64,000 nt of DNA, from NCBI GenBank assembly GCA_946406115.1, contig OX291553.1:12715001-12779000 (forward strand). Reading direction: 5' to 3'. The position numbers and the translations under genes were made by a program. The DNA comes from Apoda limacodes (lineage: Eukaryota; Arthropoda; Insecta; Lepidoptera; Limacodidae). The notes under the pieces are model-generated. The model did no database searches. It was given only the letters and a program-made list of their open reading frames with translations, and had not been told where the DNA came from. Below, piece by piece: positions 30,930-42,566 of the stretch (position 1 is the first letter of the stretch; each line of letters begins with the position of its first letter).

Positions 30930-31389
30930 GGGTTTTCCATCTGGCTACTTTTTAGCAGAAATTGTTAGCGGTTTGCGTTTCATGCTTATGGCAGCAAAGT
31001 CATAGCCATAATCTAATGTTGACTTTTAGCGTTTATTTTGAGCGGGAACCCATGTCGGGAGTAGCGGGTATTTTGCGCTACTTTTTGACAGCTGTCAAAT
31101 GTGAAAGTGAATCCTTTGAGAAATATACTTACAACGTTGTTTTTTTAGAGAGAATTTTATTTTTGCATTATGAATTATATATCTTTGTTATTATCTACTA
31201 AAAAATCAAAATAAAATACTTAAACATATACACACATGGAACTGTCAAAAAATGACGCGAAACGCGTTTCGTTTGGACAATAATAGCGCCGCTGAAATTA
31301 TTAGATGCGCTCAGACGCAAAAGCTAATGAAACGCGAGCCGCCAAAAATTCTGCTACTTAGTGTTAAAAAATCGCCAAATGGAACGCCC
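30930..31389 (-). mobile_element. MITE copy B (about 460 bp), inverted relative to copy A
   Basis: Runs from 'gggttttccatctggctact' to 'ccaaatggaacgccc', the reverse complement of copy A at 27480-27924. The dinucleotide TA lies directly on both sides (30928-30929 and 31390-31391), a possible target duplication. Together with copy A it forms a large inverted repeat around about 3 kb. Confidence 0.8.
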
Positions 31390-32254
31390 TAACTATTGTT
31401 TTTGGATACTTGGTCTTAGGTTTAGTAGTAGTATATGTCCAAGGACTATTATCTGTGGTATTTTCAAGCAAAGCGTTCTCAACTAAAGTGATTTATAAAA
31501 AATATCTGTGTATTGACTGTCACTTATTATTTGTTTACATGAAAGAATTTTTATCGTGGAATTTTTATTGTGTCGGTGTAAGTGGATTATATAAGCGGTT
31601 TCTGTTTTAAATCAAATTGTGTTATAATTTATTTTTAGTAACATTGCTACTTCCAAGCATGTAAGTATTCAAAATGTTGATCGAGTGTCTATTCTGCACA
31701 TTTACATAGAAATTAGGTCATCTTGACCTTGTCTTGTGTTCTAGTATTTCAGTATATTACCTATATGCTTTGTAGCTTTTCGGTTCCTAGTGATCTAAGT
31801 TTAATTATGTCATGGAAATTCTATATCGAATTTTGTATGCGAAAAGTTTACAGTTAGTATACAGTTGCTTTCCTTAAACATATATCTTTACTCAACATAT
31901 TAGTTCTTAAAAATAAGCCATGCCAGGATTCTGTTTAACTGTGATAGATTCCGTTTGTTAAGAAATTTATGTTTTGGTTGTCTATGTTTTCTTATATCCA
32001 TATATGTTATATTTTTAAAAAAGGAAGGACTTTAGAATAAGGCCTCCCGCGGAGGGGGTTGAGACGGGGGATGGGGGGAGGGGAGGGGAGGGGTATTCCC
32101 CCCCTACCAGTCTCCCCTCACGGAAATTCATAGTTTCAGAGATATGGATCTTTAAAGGTTCCTACCTAACTACTTCATTTTTTATATCTATTCCCTCAGT
32201 GGTTTATTAAACTGTAAAAAAAGGGGCTAGGGGAGTTCCCCCTCTTACTGCTCC
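31390..32254. other. Intergenic with a G-rich tract
   Basis: AT-rich except for 32041-32105, where 'gggggatggggggagggga' repeats runs of four or more G on the plus strand, followed by C-runs; it could form a G-quadruplex. No gene is seen; small open frames lack domains. Confidence 0.5.
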
Positions 32255-32366
32255 ATTTTTTTTATACCACTAAGTTGGCAAACAAGTATATGGTCCGCCA
32301 GATGGTAAGCGGTCACCGTAGCCTATGAACGCTTGTAACACCAGGGGCATCACTCACGCGTCGCTT
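32255..32366 (-). mobile_element. LINE 3' tail
   Basis: T-run then 'ataccactaagttggcaaac' and 'atggtaagcggtcaccgtag', the same 3' end as 651-740, followed by loss of similarity after 'cacgcgtcgc'. About 110 bases. Confidence 0.8.
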
Positions 32367-32815
32367 CGCCCACGTTCAACCCTTTGCCCCTCCCCCACCT
32401 TAAGGGGGAACCATTCATTTTTAGAATAAGATTTTTTTTGCAAAACTTTACTTCCACCTTATCTGCGGCGCTGCGTGACTAGTAGCCCCTCCGTTAACGA
32501 AGTAAACAGTGTTCACTGACGTGAGTACAAGCAATGAATGACGTTACAAAATGGCCGCGGTGAAACTAGAGATGAAAATTGTTGCCGAAAAAGATCAAAG
32601 TAAATTGATTCAAGTTGCAATCTGAACAATCAATTAGTAAAAAACTATCATTTAAACATTTAAAACTTACAGCAACTAACTTTGTCGACTAAAAAGATTT
32701 TTGATCAATGATTTTGAAAAAAAAATATTTGATCCACATTAAATTTCTAAAAGAGTTGTCGAAATTGATGTAATAATAAAATTATACAATATTACTAACA
32801 AATATTTTTCTTTTA
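32367..32815. other. Intergenic, no feature seen
   Basis: No gene, RNA or repeat partner is recognised. A slightly GC-rich patch at 32460-32570 is unexplained. Confidence 0.4.
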
Positions 32816-33010
32816 TTACTGGGTAGAAATAAAAAATAACCACGAAGGCTACTCCTGACTTAACCCCCTAACCTGACTCGGCTGTGTTGGGGTGCCCTAA
32901 CAAGATTACTGGGTAGAAATTAAAAAAAAACAACCACAAAGGCTAAGGCCTTACCCTTCTAACATAACCCAGCTGTGTTTGGGTGTCCTGACAAGATTAC
33001 TGGGTAATAA
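32816..33010 (+). repeat. Tandem repeat, 90-91 bp unit, just over two copies
   Basis: 'ttactgggtagaaat' recurs at 32816 and 32906, and in part at 32997. Between them 'ggctgtgttggggtg-cct' and 'aacaagattactggg' repeat. Copies are diverged. Confidence 0.85.
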
Positions 33011-33532
33011 TTTGAAACATCGATAGGTTACCGCACACGGCACACATAATGAAAGTTCCAGTTTTATAGTTTTGAAAAAAACTTGCATTACACTCTATTA
33101 TTGACAAAATACTGATGTAGAACAGTATCAAAATAAAAAAAAAAGTACTCAATTACCCAATCTATCGATACCCCAAAGTATCAATAAATTTTTCCTGTCC
33201 CTAAAAACAAATCCCTGGCCATAGATTATACAAATATTACGACTTTCAATGTATTTTTCATGATTTTCAAAAATTCATACCTCAAAAAGTATTCATTTCC
33301 GTGAACTGAAATTTTAGATTTGAGGTCAAAGGGGTCATATTTATCTACCATAAAAGTTTGAATGAGCTAGCGAGGAGTCCTCTTTCTAAAGCTTAGCCAA
33401 GATGGTAAGCAAACCAAAACATAAAAAAAATATAAAATATAATATAATGTAAAAAGATGGTCTGCCTACTTAAAAACAACTATAGGTACTTATACTTGTC
33501 AAGTAGCACATAATCCATTATAGAGATATGTG
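33011..33532. other. Intergenic, AT-rich
   Basis: No gene or recognisable repeat. Only AT-rich DNA and short simple-sequence runs are seen. Confidence 0.4.
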
Positions 33533-34074
33533 TAAGAGTGTGTTAGTTTTGGGATGAAAAGTTACCACATCAGATTTTCACACTTTCGATAATGCCAGTT
33601 TTGCCACTGACACCTATCGTTTGTGTAGGTTTGAAATGATACTAATAAAATTATTGGTCGCAAACAAACAGTAGACATACACACACTAGCATAAAGCATG
33701 AATATTTTTTTTTATACCTAGTTACAATTCAAATATTGTACCCTAATTTTATGACAATCCAGCCAGGAAGGCTAATGAGTAATTTGTCTTTAACTTATTT
33801 TTGTAAAATAGTGTTTAACATCAAAGAATGTATTCTATGGAAAAGGTAGTTTGACAGATTTACATCAAAACCTCCAGACACCCGCATCTAAAGTTTCATT
33901 TTATGGTGGCAAAAGTGACAGTAAAAACAAAAATATTGTAAATTAACACTTGAGAGTTTGTTATAGAGGATACTTAAATTTTGATACTTTTGACACCAAT
34001 GCTACACAAATGGATGACATGTGACATAATTAATAAAAATAATGATTACTTGTCCCAAAATCAACACACCCTAA
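33533..34074. mobile_element. PIF/Harbinger-like MITE with TAA target duplication
   Basis: Inverted ends 'gagtgtgttagttttggga' (33536 onward) and its near-complement 'tcccaaaatcaacacaccc' (ending 34071) flank about 536 bases. TAA lies directly outside both ends (33533-33535 and 34072-34074). TAA fits the TWA target site of PIF/Harbinger elements. No transposase frame inside, so it is non-autonomous. Confidence 0.7.
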
Positions 34075-35829
34075 GTTTTACACAGTCAAATTTCCAATGT
34101 TTTTTACAATCAAATTGTTATACTTAACTAATTATGTCTAATGTCATAGCAATTTAAGCATCATAAGCCATATGGTCTAGATTAGGGGTAAGCAAAGTTA
34201 TCTTGTGGGTCAACGTCGGCCCTTAAAAGCTTTTAATCCAGTCTACCAAAATGTTTATAAAGTATAAAGAACTTCAAATTAAACTAAAAATAATAAAAAA
34301 AGCAAAACTCCAGCCAGGAGCAAGCAGCTAAAGACAAAAGATTAAAAAATTTGAGAAAATAATTAAAAATTCAATACAGCCACAACAGTTTTCTCAGATG
34401 CCCTTAAATAAAGATGGCTACTAATAAATCCTCACCATATGATTATGTCTTTCACATCAAAGATTCTAAAGTTCTTATAGAAGTTTTCTAAAGCTTTACA
34501 AAAGCCTAGATTCTCTGCTTGGACCTTTGACTTTAGAACTATATTTTTACATCTTATCTTGCACAGTATATGGTGTCCATAACTATTTTCACTGTAACAA
34601 CAACCATGTCTGGGAAAGGTGGTGGATAATCACAAACAACTGTACATTGTAAGTCTAACCATAGAAAATTCACTATTTTTGGTTTTCAGTTGCATTTGGA
34701 TTATTCAGTCTAGTTACCCACTCTGGATCTTAGGCCCAAAACCCAGTTTTTAATAATATTATTGTATGGTATGACAACTCCATTAGAATAAGTATGTGCT
34801 ACTGTATCCTAGATGATTATAACTTTAGTTTTAGCTGGATTAACTACACCATTACACAAAACAATTTACTCTAGTTTAAAATAACAGCCAGATCAGCATT
34901 GCTATCAATTTAAAATTGTTTTAAGGTCATCTATAGTAGAAGGCCTTTTATTTTTACAGGTGTAATAGTTTTTATGGTAAAATTATGAGAAATTTATGCC
35001 TGAAAGGCCAGAGCCTTTATACCTTTAAAGTTTATGATTTTTAGGTTTCCATAGCCAAAAACAATGTAACCCGTACATAGTCGTTCAGTCTGTATGTCAC
35101 AGCATTATCAGAAAAGTGTGTTTTGGATACCACCATATATACCTATTTGTAAAAAAAAAATTATATGTAGCTCCATACAAGAATCTCAGTCTGTCTGTCT
35201 GGACACAGACACACATTCTGAATGGCCGACTGTTAACAATCTTAGTTTGTTTCTGGGACAGACACTTATTCAGGATGGCCGACTGTTGAGAATCTCTGTC
35301 ATTAATCAATGCTATTAATGGTTTTTTAATGTAAAACAGTGTCTAATATCATAAAGTGACTATTTCAATGTTTACTTACTAGTTGATTTGAATCTCTTGT
35401 CTACAGGTATACTTATGAATAAGTTTGCCAATTTGTTTATAAACCGGCAACACTAGTCTCAGTGGTAAAAATTAATAAAAGCAGTTGACGGCACTCTCAC
35501 TCTCTTAAATTTTATAGTTTTTGAAGGAAAGATTAATATACTTGTGAGCCGTGATTGATATTTGCAATAAGTATTAAATTTAGAATTAATATAAGTTAGC
35601 GTAATAGTGACGCCTGGAGAACGGAAATTTTAATATATAGAACTGAGATATACATTTTATTTACACCATTGTGTGGTGTTTCGTTTAATAGGACTTATAA
35701 ATTATTTTTTCCCTGATTTTGCTAGTTATTTTCTTCAAAAGTTGAAAAATTTGTGTCCCCCTCTAACTTTTAATTTGAAAATATAAAAAATATTCGTAAG
35801 ATTCAATAATAATTTACATAAAATTTGCC
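34075..35829. other. Intergenic with a short direct repeat and hAT-like end
   Basis: 'tggtctagattaggggtaag' at about 34171-34190 resembles 'tggtctagatcaggggtgaa' at 37675-37694, possibly ends of hAT elements (TCTAGA is a favoured hAT target). Positions 35208-35296 hold a diverged direct repeat of about 64 bases containing 'atggccgactgtt'. Remaining DNA is AT-rich with no gene. Confidence 0.45.
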
Positions 35830-35851
35830 ATGGCGATTGTTCAAATGCCAG
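35830..35851 (+). CDS. Possible tiny first coding exon of an unknown gene
   Basis: 'ttgccATGGCG' is a good start context, followed by only seven codons (MAIVQMP) and a strong donor CCAG|GTAAGA. The upstream 300 bases are free of repeats, as for a 5' UTR. No following exon was identified, so this is a weak call: a start and a donor this close together can occur by chance. Confidence 0.2.
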
Positions 35852-35929
35852 GTAAGAAAAAAAGGACACAAGAAAGAAATAAGTAAGTGAGAAAGAAAGG
35901 GTAAAACCGTTGTCATCAACGGCCTACTA

Positions 35930-36366
35930 AAAAAAACCGGTCAAGTGGTAGTCGGACTCGCACACTGAGGGTTCCCCACAAAAAATATTTGATGTAACTA
36001 AAAGTTTAAGGTTTTCGGAATTTTTTAATTATATGTGCTATAAAACATTGTTTCATGCCAAATTTCATGATTCTAAATCGACTGGAAGAAACCTTTAGGT
36101 TTTGATTCCCTTGCGAGTTGTGAGTTTGAAAATATGCAGCTGAAATTGATGTTTCTTTTAATTGAGTTGATATAAAAGTTTGATTTTGTTTCAGCTTGTA
36201 TTTGATATGAATTTCAATTAAATACCTCTACTAAGTATAGGGTAGTAACTGTAAAATTATTAAAAATATTTACGGTTTTCGCAAGGACGGACGGACGGAC
36301 GGACGGACGGACAACAAAGTGATCCCATAAGGATCATTTCTCCTTTTCGAGGTACGGAACCCTAAA
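35930..36366 (+). repeat. GGTACGGAACCCT-family element
   Basis: Starts 'aaccggtcaagtggtagtcg', contains a five- to six-unit GGAC run at 36289-36311, and ends 'ttcgaggtacggaaccctaa'. Length is about 437 bases, like the copies at 11486 and 60811, although the interior differs, so it is a separate subfamily. Confidence 0.75.
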
Positions 36367-37970
36367 AATTATGAAATTAACCTTGCACTGTGTAACGCAA
36401 GTGTTGGTTTTTTTGCTAAAGAGCTGGGATCACAGACTAAATGATATAGTACTAGCTTATGTCCTCGGCTGCACTCGTGCATATTGGGTTATCGCCGTAG
36501 GGGGACCCCATGACAAATCAGGCAAATAATTATACAATGATATTCTCTATTCTTACTTTTGATTTTATTGAAGAAATAATGCCCTACAGAAAAATCTATT
36601 CCTGTGGTAACTCTCAACCAGAATTCTCCTCTTAAGTCCTCTTTCTTTTTTGTTATCCCTGCCAAAACAATTGGTCAGCTTGAAACTCTGGTACGACGAT
36701 TCATAAATAACACAAACAAACAGATTTTCCTAAATAAATATTAGTTAGGCTTTTATCAATTGGATAATATGGTGTGGTGGGACCAAAAATACTTAGCTCT
36801 TGAGTAATTATTATTATAAATTAGTTTGGCAAACAAAATACCGCATGTGTGAGGAATTCCTGTAATTTTTGCTAGTAGCAATGCCGTGAATGATCTTGTT
36901 TATTATTTTTAGTTCACATGTGGTCTGCACATTTTTGGGATGTGCCACTCCTTGAATTTGACTGTAAATTCAATTTACCTATAGCAAATCTTCACATCAA
37001 CTTCTTGCGTAGCCCAGTACCATGTTTTTTTTATTACTAAGTGTCGTTAGGGTGATTTTAATTTAGATGTAGGGGAGTCAAATAGGGGATTTTGGGATTT
37101 ACTCAAGCGCGGCAGATTAATATATTTAGATTAACATAACATACATTAGTACCTTCACATATAAGCCCTCCATGTTTAAGGCTGCCGATCAGATAAGTAA
37201 AAAATATTTGATCCTTAGAAATAGTCGAACGAGTCAGATCATGATAAGGTGGGATACTAAATGCTGAAAAGTGAGCATTTCTATAATCTGATGATTTGAG
37301 CGTAACGTAACGTAGGTTACAAACTTGCAAAAAAATATAGCCTTTATATTTACGAGCGCGCTCAAATTTTTAAGATTCTGTACATCAAAGGGCAAAACGT
37401 AAATAATTTTGCTGTCTGTCTGTCAAGACGCTTTTCCTCCAGAATGAGTGAAGGCATCAAGATAAAATTAATCACATATACTAAGTTTTCTAGTTTCTTT
37501 ACAGTTGTTATACTTACTTACGTTTATGTGTGATGTCATAATTTAAGCATCTAAAGCTATTTGTAACATGTTCGTAGCAAAACTGTTAAAAGTCTTGCTT
37601 TTTTCAAAAACTTTCTGTGATCCTAATGTAAAGTTTACTGAGTGTTGAGTTCACTAAAGTTTGGTTTTTAAATATGGTCTAGATCAGGGGTGAAGCTAGT
37701 TTTCATATATGTTAGTCTATGTGGGATTCTAAACAAATGTGCCAAATTCATAAGGGTAAGGTATGTCTGTATGTTTATCCTTTTAGAAACTTATGATCTG
37801 ATTTTAATAATTAGATACGATTGAAGTTAGAGAACAGTGCAAGTTTCATGAGAATCGATTTAGTAGTTTTTAAGATATAGACTGTTACGTCTTCGGTTTT
37901 GCGGCGCAATTCTAAGTTGAACTTAGTGTGTGTATGTAACTCGATATCGTCGCCGATCTTAAGCCGAGTT
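36367..37970. other. Intergenic, fragments of dispersed repeats
   Basis: 'tactagcttatgtcctcggc' at 36450 looks like the CTAGCTT end of the repeat type at 18436. Positions 37370-37450 look like a decayed GGTACGGAACCCT-type piece. 'tggtctagatcaggggtgaa' at 37675 resembles a hAT end. No gene is seen. Confidence 0.45.
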
Positions 37971-38200
37971 TATACCACTAAAGTGGCAAAACTGCCCGCC
38001 GGATGATCCAAGGGCACCGTAGTCCATGGACGTCGGCAACGCCATCCAGGGCCATTTCTCACTTATTGGCGACCTATTAAAACTATAATCAATCAGTTCT
38101 CGGAGAATCCTACACTTTTTTTGGTACCTATATGTTTGTCCACGTACCTCACGTCGGTTGAAGGGACGCCCCCGAGAGCGAAAACCCAAGCCGAGGCGCC
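37971..38200 (-). mobile_element. LINE 3' end, diverged subfamily
   Basis: Starts 'tataccactaaagtggcaaa' and continues 'cgtagtccatggacgtcggc' and 'aacgccatccagggccattt', parallel to the copy at 46131-46275. The distal part has 'acccaagccgaggcg', as in the GC-rich block at 23590-23850. Confidence 0.65.
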
Positions 38201-39020
38201 TGAAAAACCCACTAAAAAGGTAAAAAAAAATCTTGATGAGAAATAAATGCAGCTTAGTGTTTTCTTTTCCTTGAAGTTAAATGTAAAGATACGAAACAAA
38301 TATTTTTCCACTTCATGTAGAACAAAACACAAAGCTCAATGTTTCATGAAGGTTTATTTTTTGCTTTTAAGGGGGGTTTTGATGGCGGTGTTATTTTTTT
38401 AATATTTTTATACATTCATGATTTTGATGGGATTTAGTATTCTGTTGGCAGTAGCTTTCTACAAATGTTTACAAAGTAAGTTAATATCTCTGATTTAATT
38501 ACGAACTCTCGTTTGCCGTTTTTTAAAAATATCTTTTACAAAACAGAGATTATTAGGTTCAGAAACAAACAAGGTACAATAATATTTAGTTAGCAATTTA
38601 TTTACCGGACTATGTTTTTATGTATTTGAAGTTATTTACTTCATTTACTCATAATAAAATTGTACTAGTAAGAGTTACACTAGCATTAAGGAATTAGTAC
38701 TAGGAATGCAAACATCGATGAATTTGTGGTTAGCATCGTTATTAACGTTTCCTCACAATATTCTATTGGACTGGAAAGAAAGCTGCTCAATATTTCTTTT
38801 TTTCACAATTGATTATCAATTCTTTGCCTGTCCATTCATGAAGTGGCTTCAGCTTGCTCACTGTTATTTGATCATTGTTGGTGAATTTGGATTTGGCCTC
38901 ATTCCGGATTCAATCGCGCTACGAAACACTCTGCATAGCATAGATAGCTTGCTGAACACCGTTTGAAATCAACAATCATCGATGACTTTTGATCCAAAAC
39001 ATTGAATGTTTCACAAACAT
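38201..39020. other. Intergenic; one unexplained open frame
   Basis: An 86-codon plus-strand frame at 38706-38966 is rich in hydrophobic residues but has no recognisable family, splice context or signal peptide, and is not called as a gene. Otherwise AT-rich. Confidence 0.4.
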
Positions 39021-39390
39021 TGTATGGTTTCGAACTGGAGTATTGCGATTATACTGTAGAGAGGAACTGGATTTCCGGTACTAAGCTGACATTGGTATCG
39101 GGAGAACCGGGAAATTCGGTACTCAAGAAATTTAATTTGGAATATTACAGTCAATATTGTACTGCGGAGAGGAACTGGATTCCCGGTACTGAGCTGAAAT
39201 AGGTACCGGTAGAAACGAGAAATTCGGTACTCAAGTCAGTTAATTTGGAATATTACAGTCAATATTGTATTGTGGAGAGGAACTGGATTCCCGGTACTGA
39301 GCTGACATTGGTACCGAAAGAACCGAGAAATTCGGTACTCAGGAACGTACATTTGAATATTAGAGTCAATATTCCGTATTCGTCATTATC
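39021..39390 (+). repeat. Tandem array, 108 bp unit, about three copies
   Basis: 'gaggaactgg' recurs at 39061, 39169 and 39277, each followed by 'ccggtact' and later 'gaaattcggtactca'. The unit is exactly 36 codons and one frame stays open through the first 1.5 units (to 39202) and again after a single TAG, reading ERNWI-GT and NSVL. Divergence between units is about 10-15 percent by eye. Function unknown. Confidence 0.9.
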
Positions 39391-40004
39391 TACATATAAA
39401 AGGTAAATAAAACATTTAAACTGCAGTCAATGCGTGGTAAGTATATTGTTTGGACCGCCCTTATCCAAAAGCACACAGACTACGATGTTATTACCTTATG
39501 CGATCCTTTTTTTAACGGGAACAAAAAAATGGCATGAAAGCTTAAATGAGAAAGAAGATTCATGTGTTAAGCAGAGTAGATATAGAAGCTTACTTCTACT
39601 TCGTCGCTTAATACACGGTAAAAAAGAATTAGTTGAGCCAAGAGAATATCGTTTCATATATGCACCAACGAATATTTGCTTCATCCAAGATATTATTTCT
39701 CTTAAATATTTAAAATGATATGAAGTTAACACAAGATCAAATTTCTTTGAACCAGTAAATAAAACTCTGTTAGTTTGAAACATAATTTAATTCATTGAAG
39801 AAAATAATGCTTCTTTATTTGAAACACTTAGTTTTCTTGGGCGTAGAACTTCGTATGTTATTGCACGGAAGAAATTTCTAGTTCACATAAGAGAATAGTG
39901 CTCATAACTTGACTACGGCAGCTCTTAAATTAATAACATTATATTTTAGTTTAAAACAAAAAATGTTTCGGTCCAAAATTACATAGTTATTTTTTAAAGA
40001 GCCC
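39391..40004. other. Intergenic, no feature seen
   Basis: A 94-codon frame at 39434-39718 has no recognisable domain. AT-rich, nothing else recognised. Confidence 0.4.
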
Positions 40005-40380
40005 TACGCCTCTTTTCTGGAGGCTTGGGCCATATAAAGTCAGTCTACCGCACTGACTTAGTGTGTCTTGGTGGACGTTTGTCGAGCTAGCCCTACTGCA
40101 GAGGGCACCGGCCTCTTTTCTGGAGTCTTGGGCCATATAGAGTCAGTCTACCGCACTGCCTTTCTATGACTTGGCGGAACGTTTGTCGAGCTTAGTAGCT
40201 ATTCTCGCCTTTAGCTGTACAGTGTTATGTTTAATCATAATTGTTATGACTAACGATCCTTCTTAAACATGGAAGAAAGAAAAGTGTAACGCTAAGCGGT
40301 CACCCATCCAAGTACTGACCACGGTCGACGTTGCTTAACTTCGTTTATCGTTTCAGATAGACGAATGCGACTGGGCCACG
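40005..40380 (-). mobile_element. 5S-rRNA-derived SINE-like element
   Basis: On the minus strand the head (40380-40293) contains 'gaagttaagcaacgtcg' and 'agtacttggatgggtgaccg', which match the internal control region (box A and box C) of eukaryotic 5S rRNA. The flanks do not continue as 5S rRNA: upstream is 'ctatctgaaacgataaacg', downstream 'cttagcgttac'. The body (about 40290-40005) is unrelated to 5S and contains a duplication of about 90 bases at 103-base offset. A 5S-like promoter fused to an unrelated body is the layout of SINE3-type SINEs. No clear tail or target duplication was seen. Confidence 0.65.
40008..40200 (+). repeat. Tandem duplication in the SINE-like body, 103 bp offset
   Basis: 'gcctcttttctggag-cttg', followed by 'ggccatata-agtcagtct' and 'gtttgtcgagct', occurs at 40008-40092 and 40111-40196. 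Confidence 0.85.
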
Positions 40381-41578
40381 AACTTTTCAATTTTCAGATA
40401 ATAATTAACTGTAGGTTTCTAACATGAACTGATAATAATTTGACGCACAAAACCCTACAATAAACAATTATTTAAAATTAAAATCCAACACGAAAGCCTA
40501 TGAACGACAGTGATGAAGTTCGTTCAGTTTTTAAAATGCAGGTATTTACTTAAAAGAAAAGAAAATTCGTTCAAAGCGATACTAGCTGATTAATTTCAAC
40601 GAAAATGTTTAATATTTTAAAGCAGAAATATTATTTGTTTCGACTAAAACAAGAGTTTCAGCTTAAAATATCAGATTTTGAGTCAAGAATCTAACAAATT
40701 CTGTTAAAATTATTATTTTCTCTAATTCAAAACAATATTATCTTAACTGAACATTTCACTGGCTTTGATTTAAGATACAATTATTTTAATCGAAAGATAT
40801 AGTTTTTAATAAGTAACGTGGCAGATTTAAGAAAACCATGATTTTAGCGCAAAATAAATTATATCAAAGTAAAATTATTTTTTGTTTCAAACGAAGAAAA
40901 ATAAAATGTTGCATATAAAAATGTATTTATTTCATACAAGAACATTAACTGTCTTAGGGTAATTAATTTAAGTTTGGTTGATCTAAAACGAACATTAATT
41001 TGGTTAAAAAAAAAATTTTTCATACGAAAAGAAGTTTATCAATTTCGATTGATAAAATGAATTTTTTTCTGGGAAATAATATTGCCTTCTGTGAACAAAA
41101 TATGTCCAAAATAGTTGGATTTTATGACTGAATGCAAATTATTTTGGTGGAATAGAACTTGGAAACTCTTTTTTTTCCGTGTAGACTTTCAGAGAGATTA
41201 CTTCTATTAATTCAGGTTTTTCTAATAATAATAATTGCGACTCAAGACCATTCCAATGCTTTCTTCGGCGTTAGTGTTCAAGCTAACAGTAAAGATAAGA
41301 TTAAATTATTTGTGGAGCTCGCCTTTCTTTATATTTGTTAATGTGAATGACCTTGTTGGCATTGCCATTCTGCAATTAAAATGATTCTTAAATACGGTAA
41401 AACAAAGTTTAGAATTGCAAAACCCATTTACAGCAAGCACGGAAATAATTTCCAAAAATATATACTTAACACCAAAAAACAAAACGTGTACCAAAAAAAA
41501 AAAAGTCTAAAATAACAATGGTTCTAGCGGTTTTAGTCATGATTGCACTTTAAATTGTATTCAAGAAAGAAATGTAGT
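40381..41578. other. Intergenic, AT-rich
   Basis: Only AT-rich DNA; short open frames (for example 41159-41341) have no domains. No RNA gene is recognised. Confidence 0.45.
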
Positions 41579-41602
41579 AAATAATAATAATAATAATAAT
41601 AA
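41579..41602 (+). repeat. (AAT)n microsatellite
   Basis: About eight AAT units, directly followed by 'aacgtttattgagtcacttt'. On the minus strand this reads as a LINE 3' end terminating in (ATT)n, a tail type known for several insect LINEs. Confidence 0.9.
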
Positions 41603-41905
41603 CGTTTATTGAGTCACTTTCTTAGCCTAGGATACAATGTAAGTAATTAGAAGTAAAAAACTTTACATTCTTGCACAATATAGATACTAAGTAGTTATTT
41701 TAATACATAATCTAACATCCACTAGTGGGTAAGTATCAAAAAGAAAAGAAAACATTCCTTGTGTGGCTAATGGCGATTCGATGTTCCCCTCCGGTCGAAC
41801 TAATTATAAAATTGTATTTCGACCGGTGGTGATTGTCGACTTTACGCAGGTTGACAATGCAAACCGGTTATAATTCCTGACCTCGTCAGACATCATAACA
41901 CAGTA
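41603..41905 (-). mobile_element. Probable LINE 3' UTR fragment
   Basis: Minus-strand sequence ends in 'aataaacgtt' and the (ATT)n tail. Internal 'ccggtcgaa' / 'ttcgaccgg' form a small inverted pair (41794-41827). No coding part remains, so the clade is not known. Confidence 0.4.
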
Positions 41906-42218
41906 TATTCAATATGTTAAGATAAGTTTTTAACTGTTTATTTTAGTTAGTTGTTTTATTTGTTATATAGTTATATAATATTATTTTATATTAATAGTAG
42001 TAAGTTAATGGTTAGTTATTGAGTAAATAGTTTAATATTAAGTAAAAATTATTAAATTAAAAAAAACTTATAAATATTACACTAGGTACTATTTTATAAT
42101 TTTATACTTTACATCTATATATACAAATACACTTTCACTGATGCATTTATTTTTATAGAACTTTTACAGATATATGTAGGTATAAAGTATAGAGCTAAGT
42201 ATGTCTGTTGTTATAACT
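41906..42218. other. Intergenic, very AT-rich
   Basis: No feature is seen other than low-complexity TAGTTA-like sequence. Confidence 0.5.
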
Positions 42219-42281
42219 TGTGTGTGTGTGCGCGTGTGTGTGTGTGTGTGTGCGCGTGTGTGTGTGTGTGTGCGTGTGCGC
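42219..42281 (+). repeat. (TG)n / (CGTG) microsatellite
   Basis: About 62 bases of TG dinucleotides with interspersed CG steps. A threonine/histidine reading on the minus strand is only a product of this repeat. Confidence 0.95.
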
Positions 42282-42566
42282 ATCATCATGATCACCAAAT
42301 CTTAGCAAGCGAATTAATGCGCTATTACTACCTAAAGAAACCGCTATGATTGACATAAAATGTAGGCATGGTACCAAATATAGTGTAATGACGCCAAATT
42401 AAGTTAAATCTCGTTTTACAAGCCCTTTCCATTCTTCTCCGGGACACCGCAGCCGCCCGACGCCATTCGGACTCTGGAATTTGAATTTGAATACAAAAAT
42501 GTATGGAAGTTTGACTTACCTCTCGAAACTTGTGAATGTACTTGATTACATTTTTCTCTCGAATTC

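Noticed and set aside
32816..33010. CRISPR-like array
   Set aside because: Direct tandem repeats without spacers in a eukaryotic genome; simple tandem duplication.
38706..38966. 86-codon hydrophobic frame
   Set aside because: Looked briefly like a membrane protein, but no family, upstream signal or splice sites were recognised.
40293..40347. Functional 5S rRNA gene
   Set aside because: Only the internal control region matches; the ends of 5S rRNA are missing, so it is a derived element.
42195..42377. Thr/His repeat protein on the minus strand
   Set aside because: Product of the TG microsatellite.
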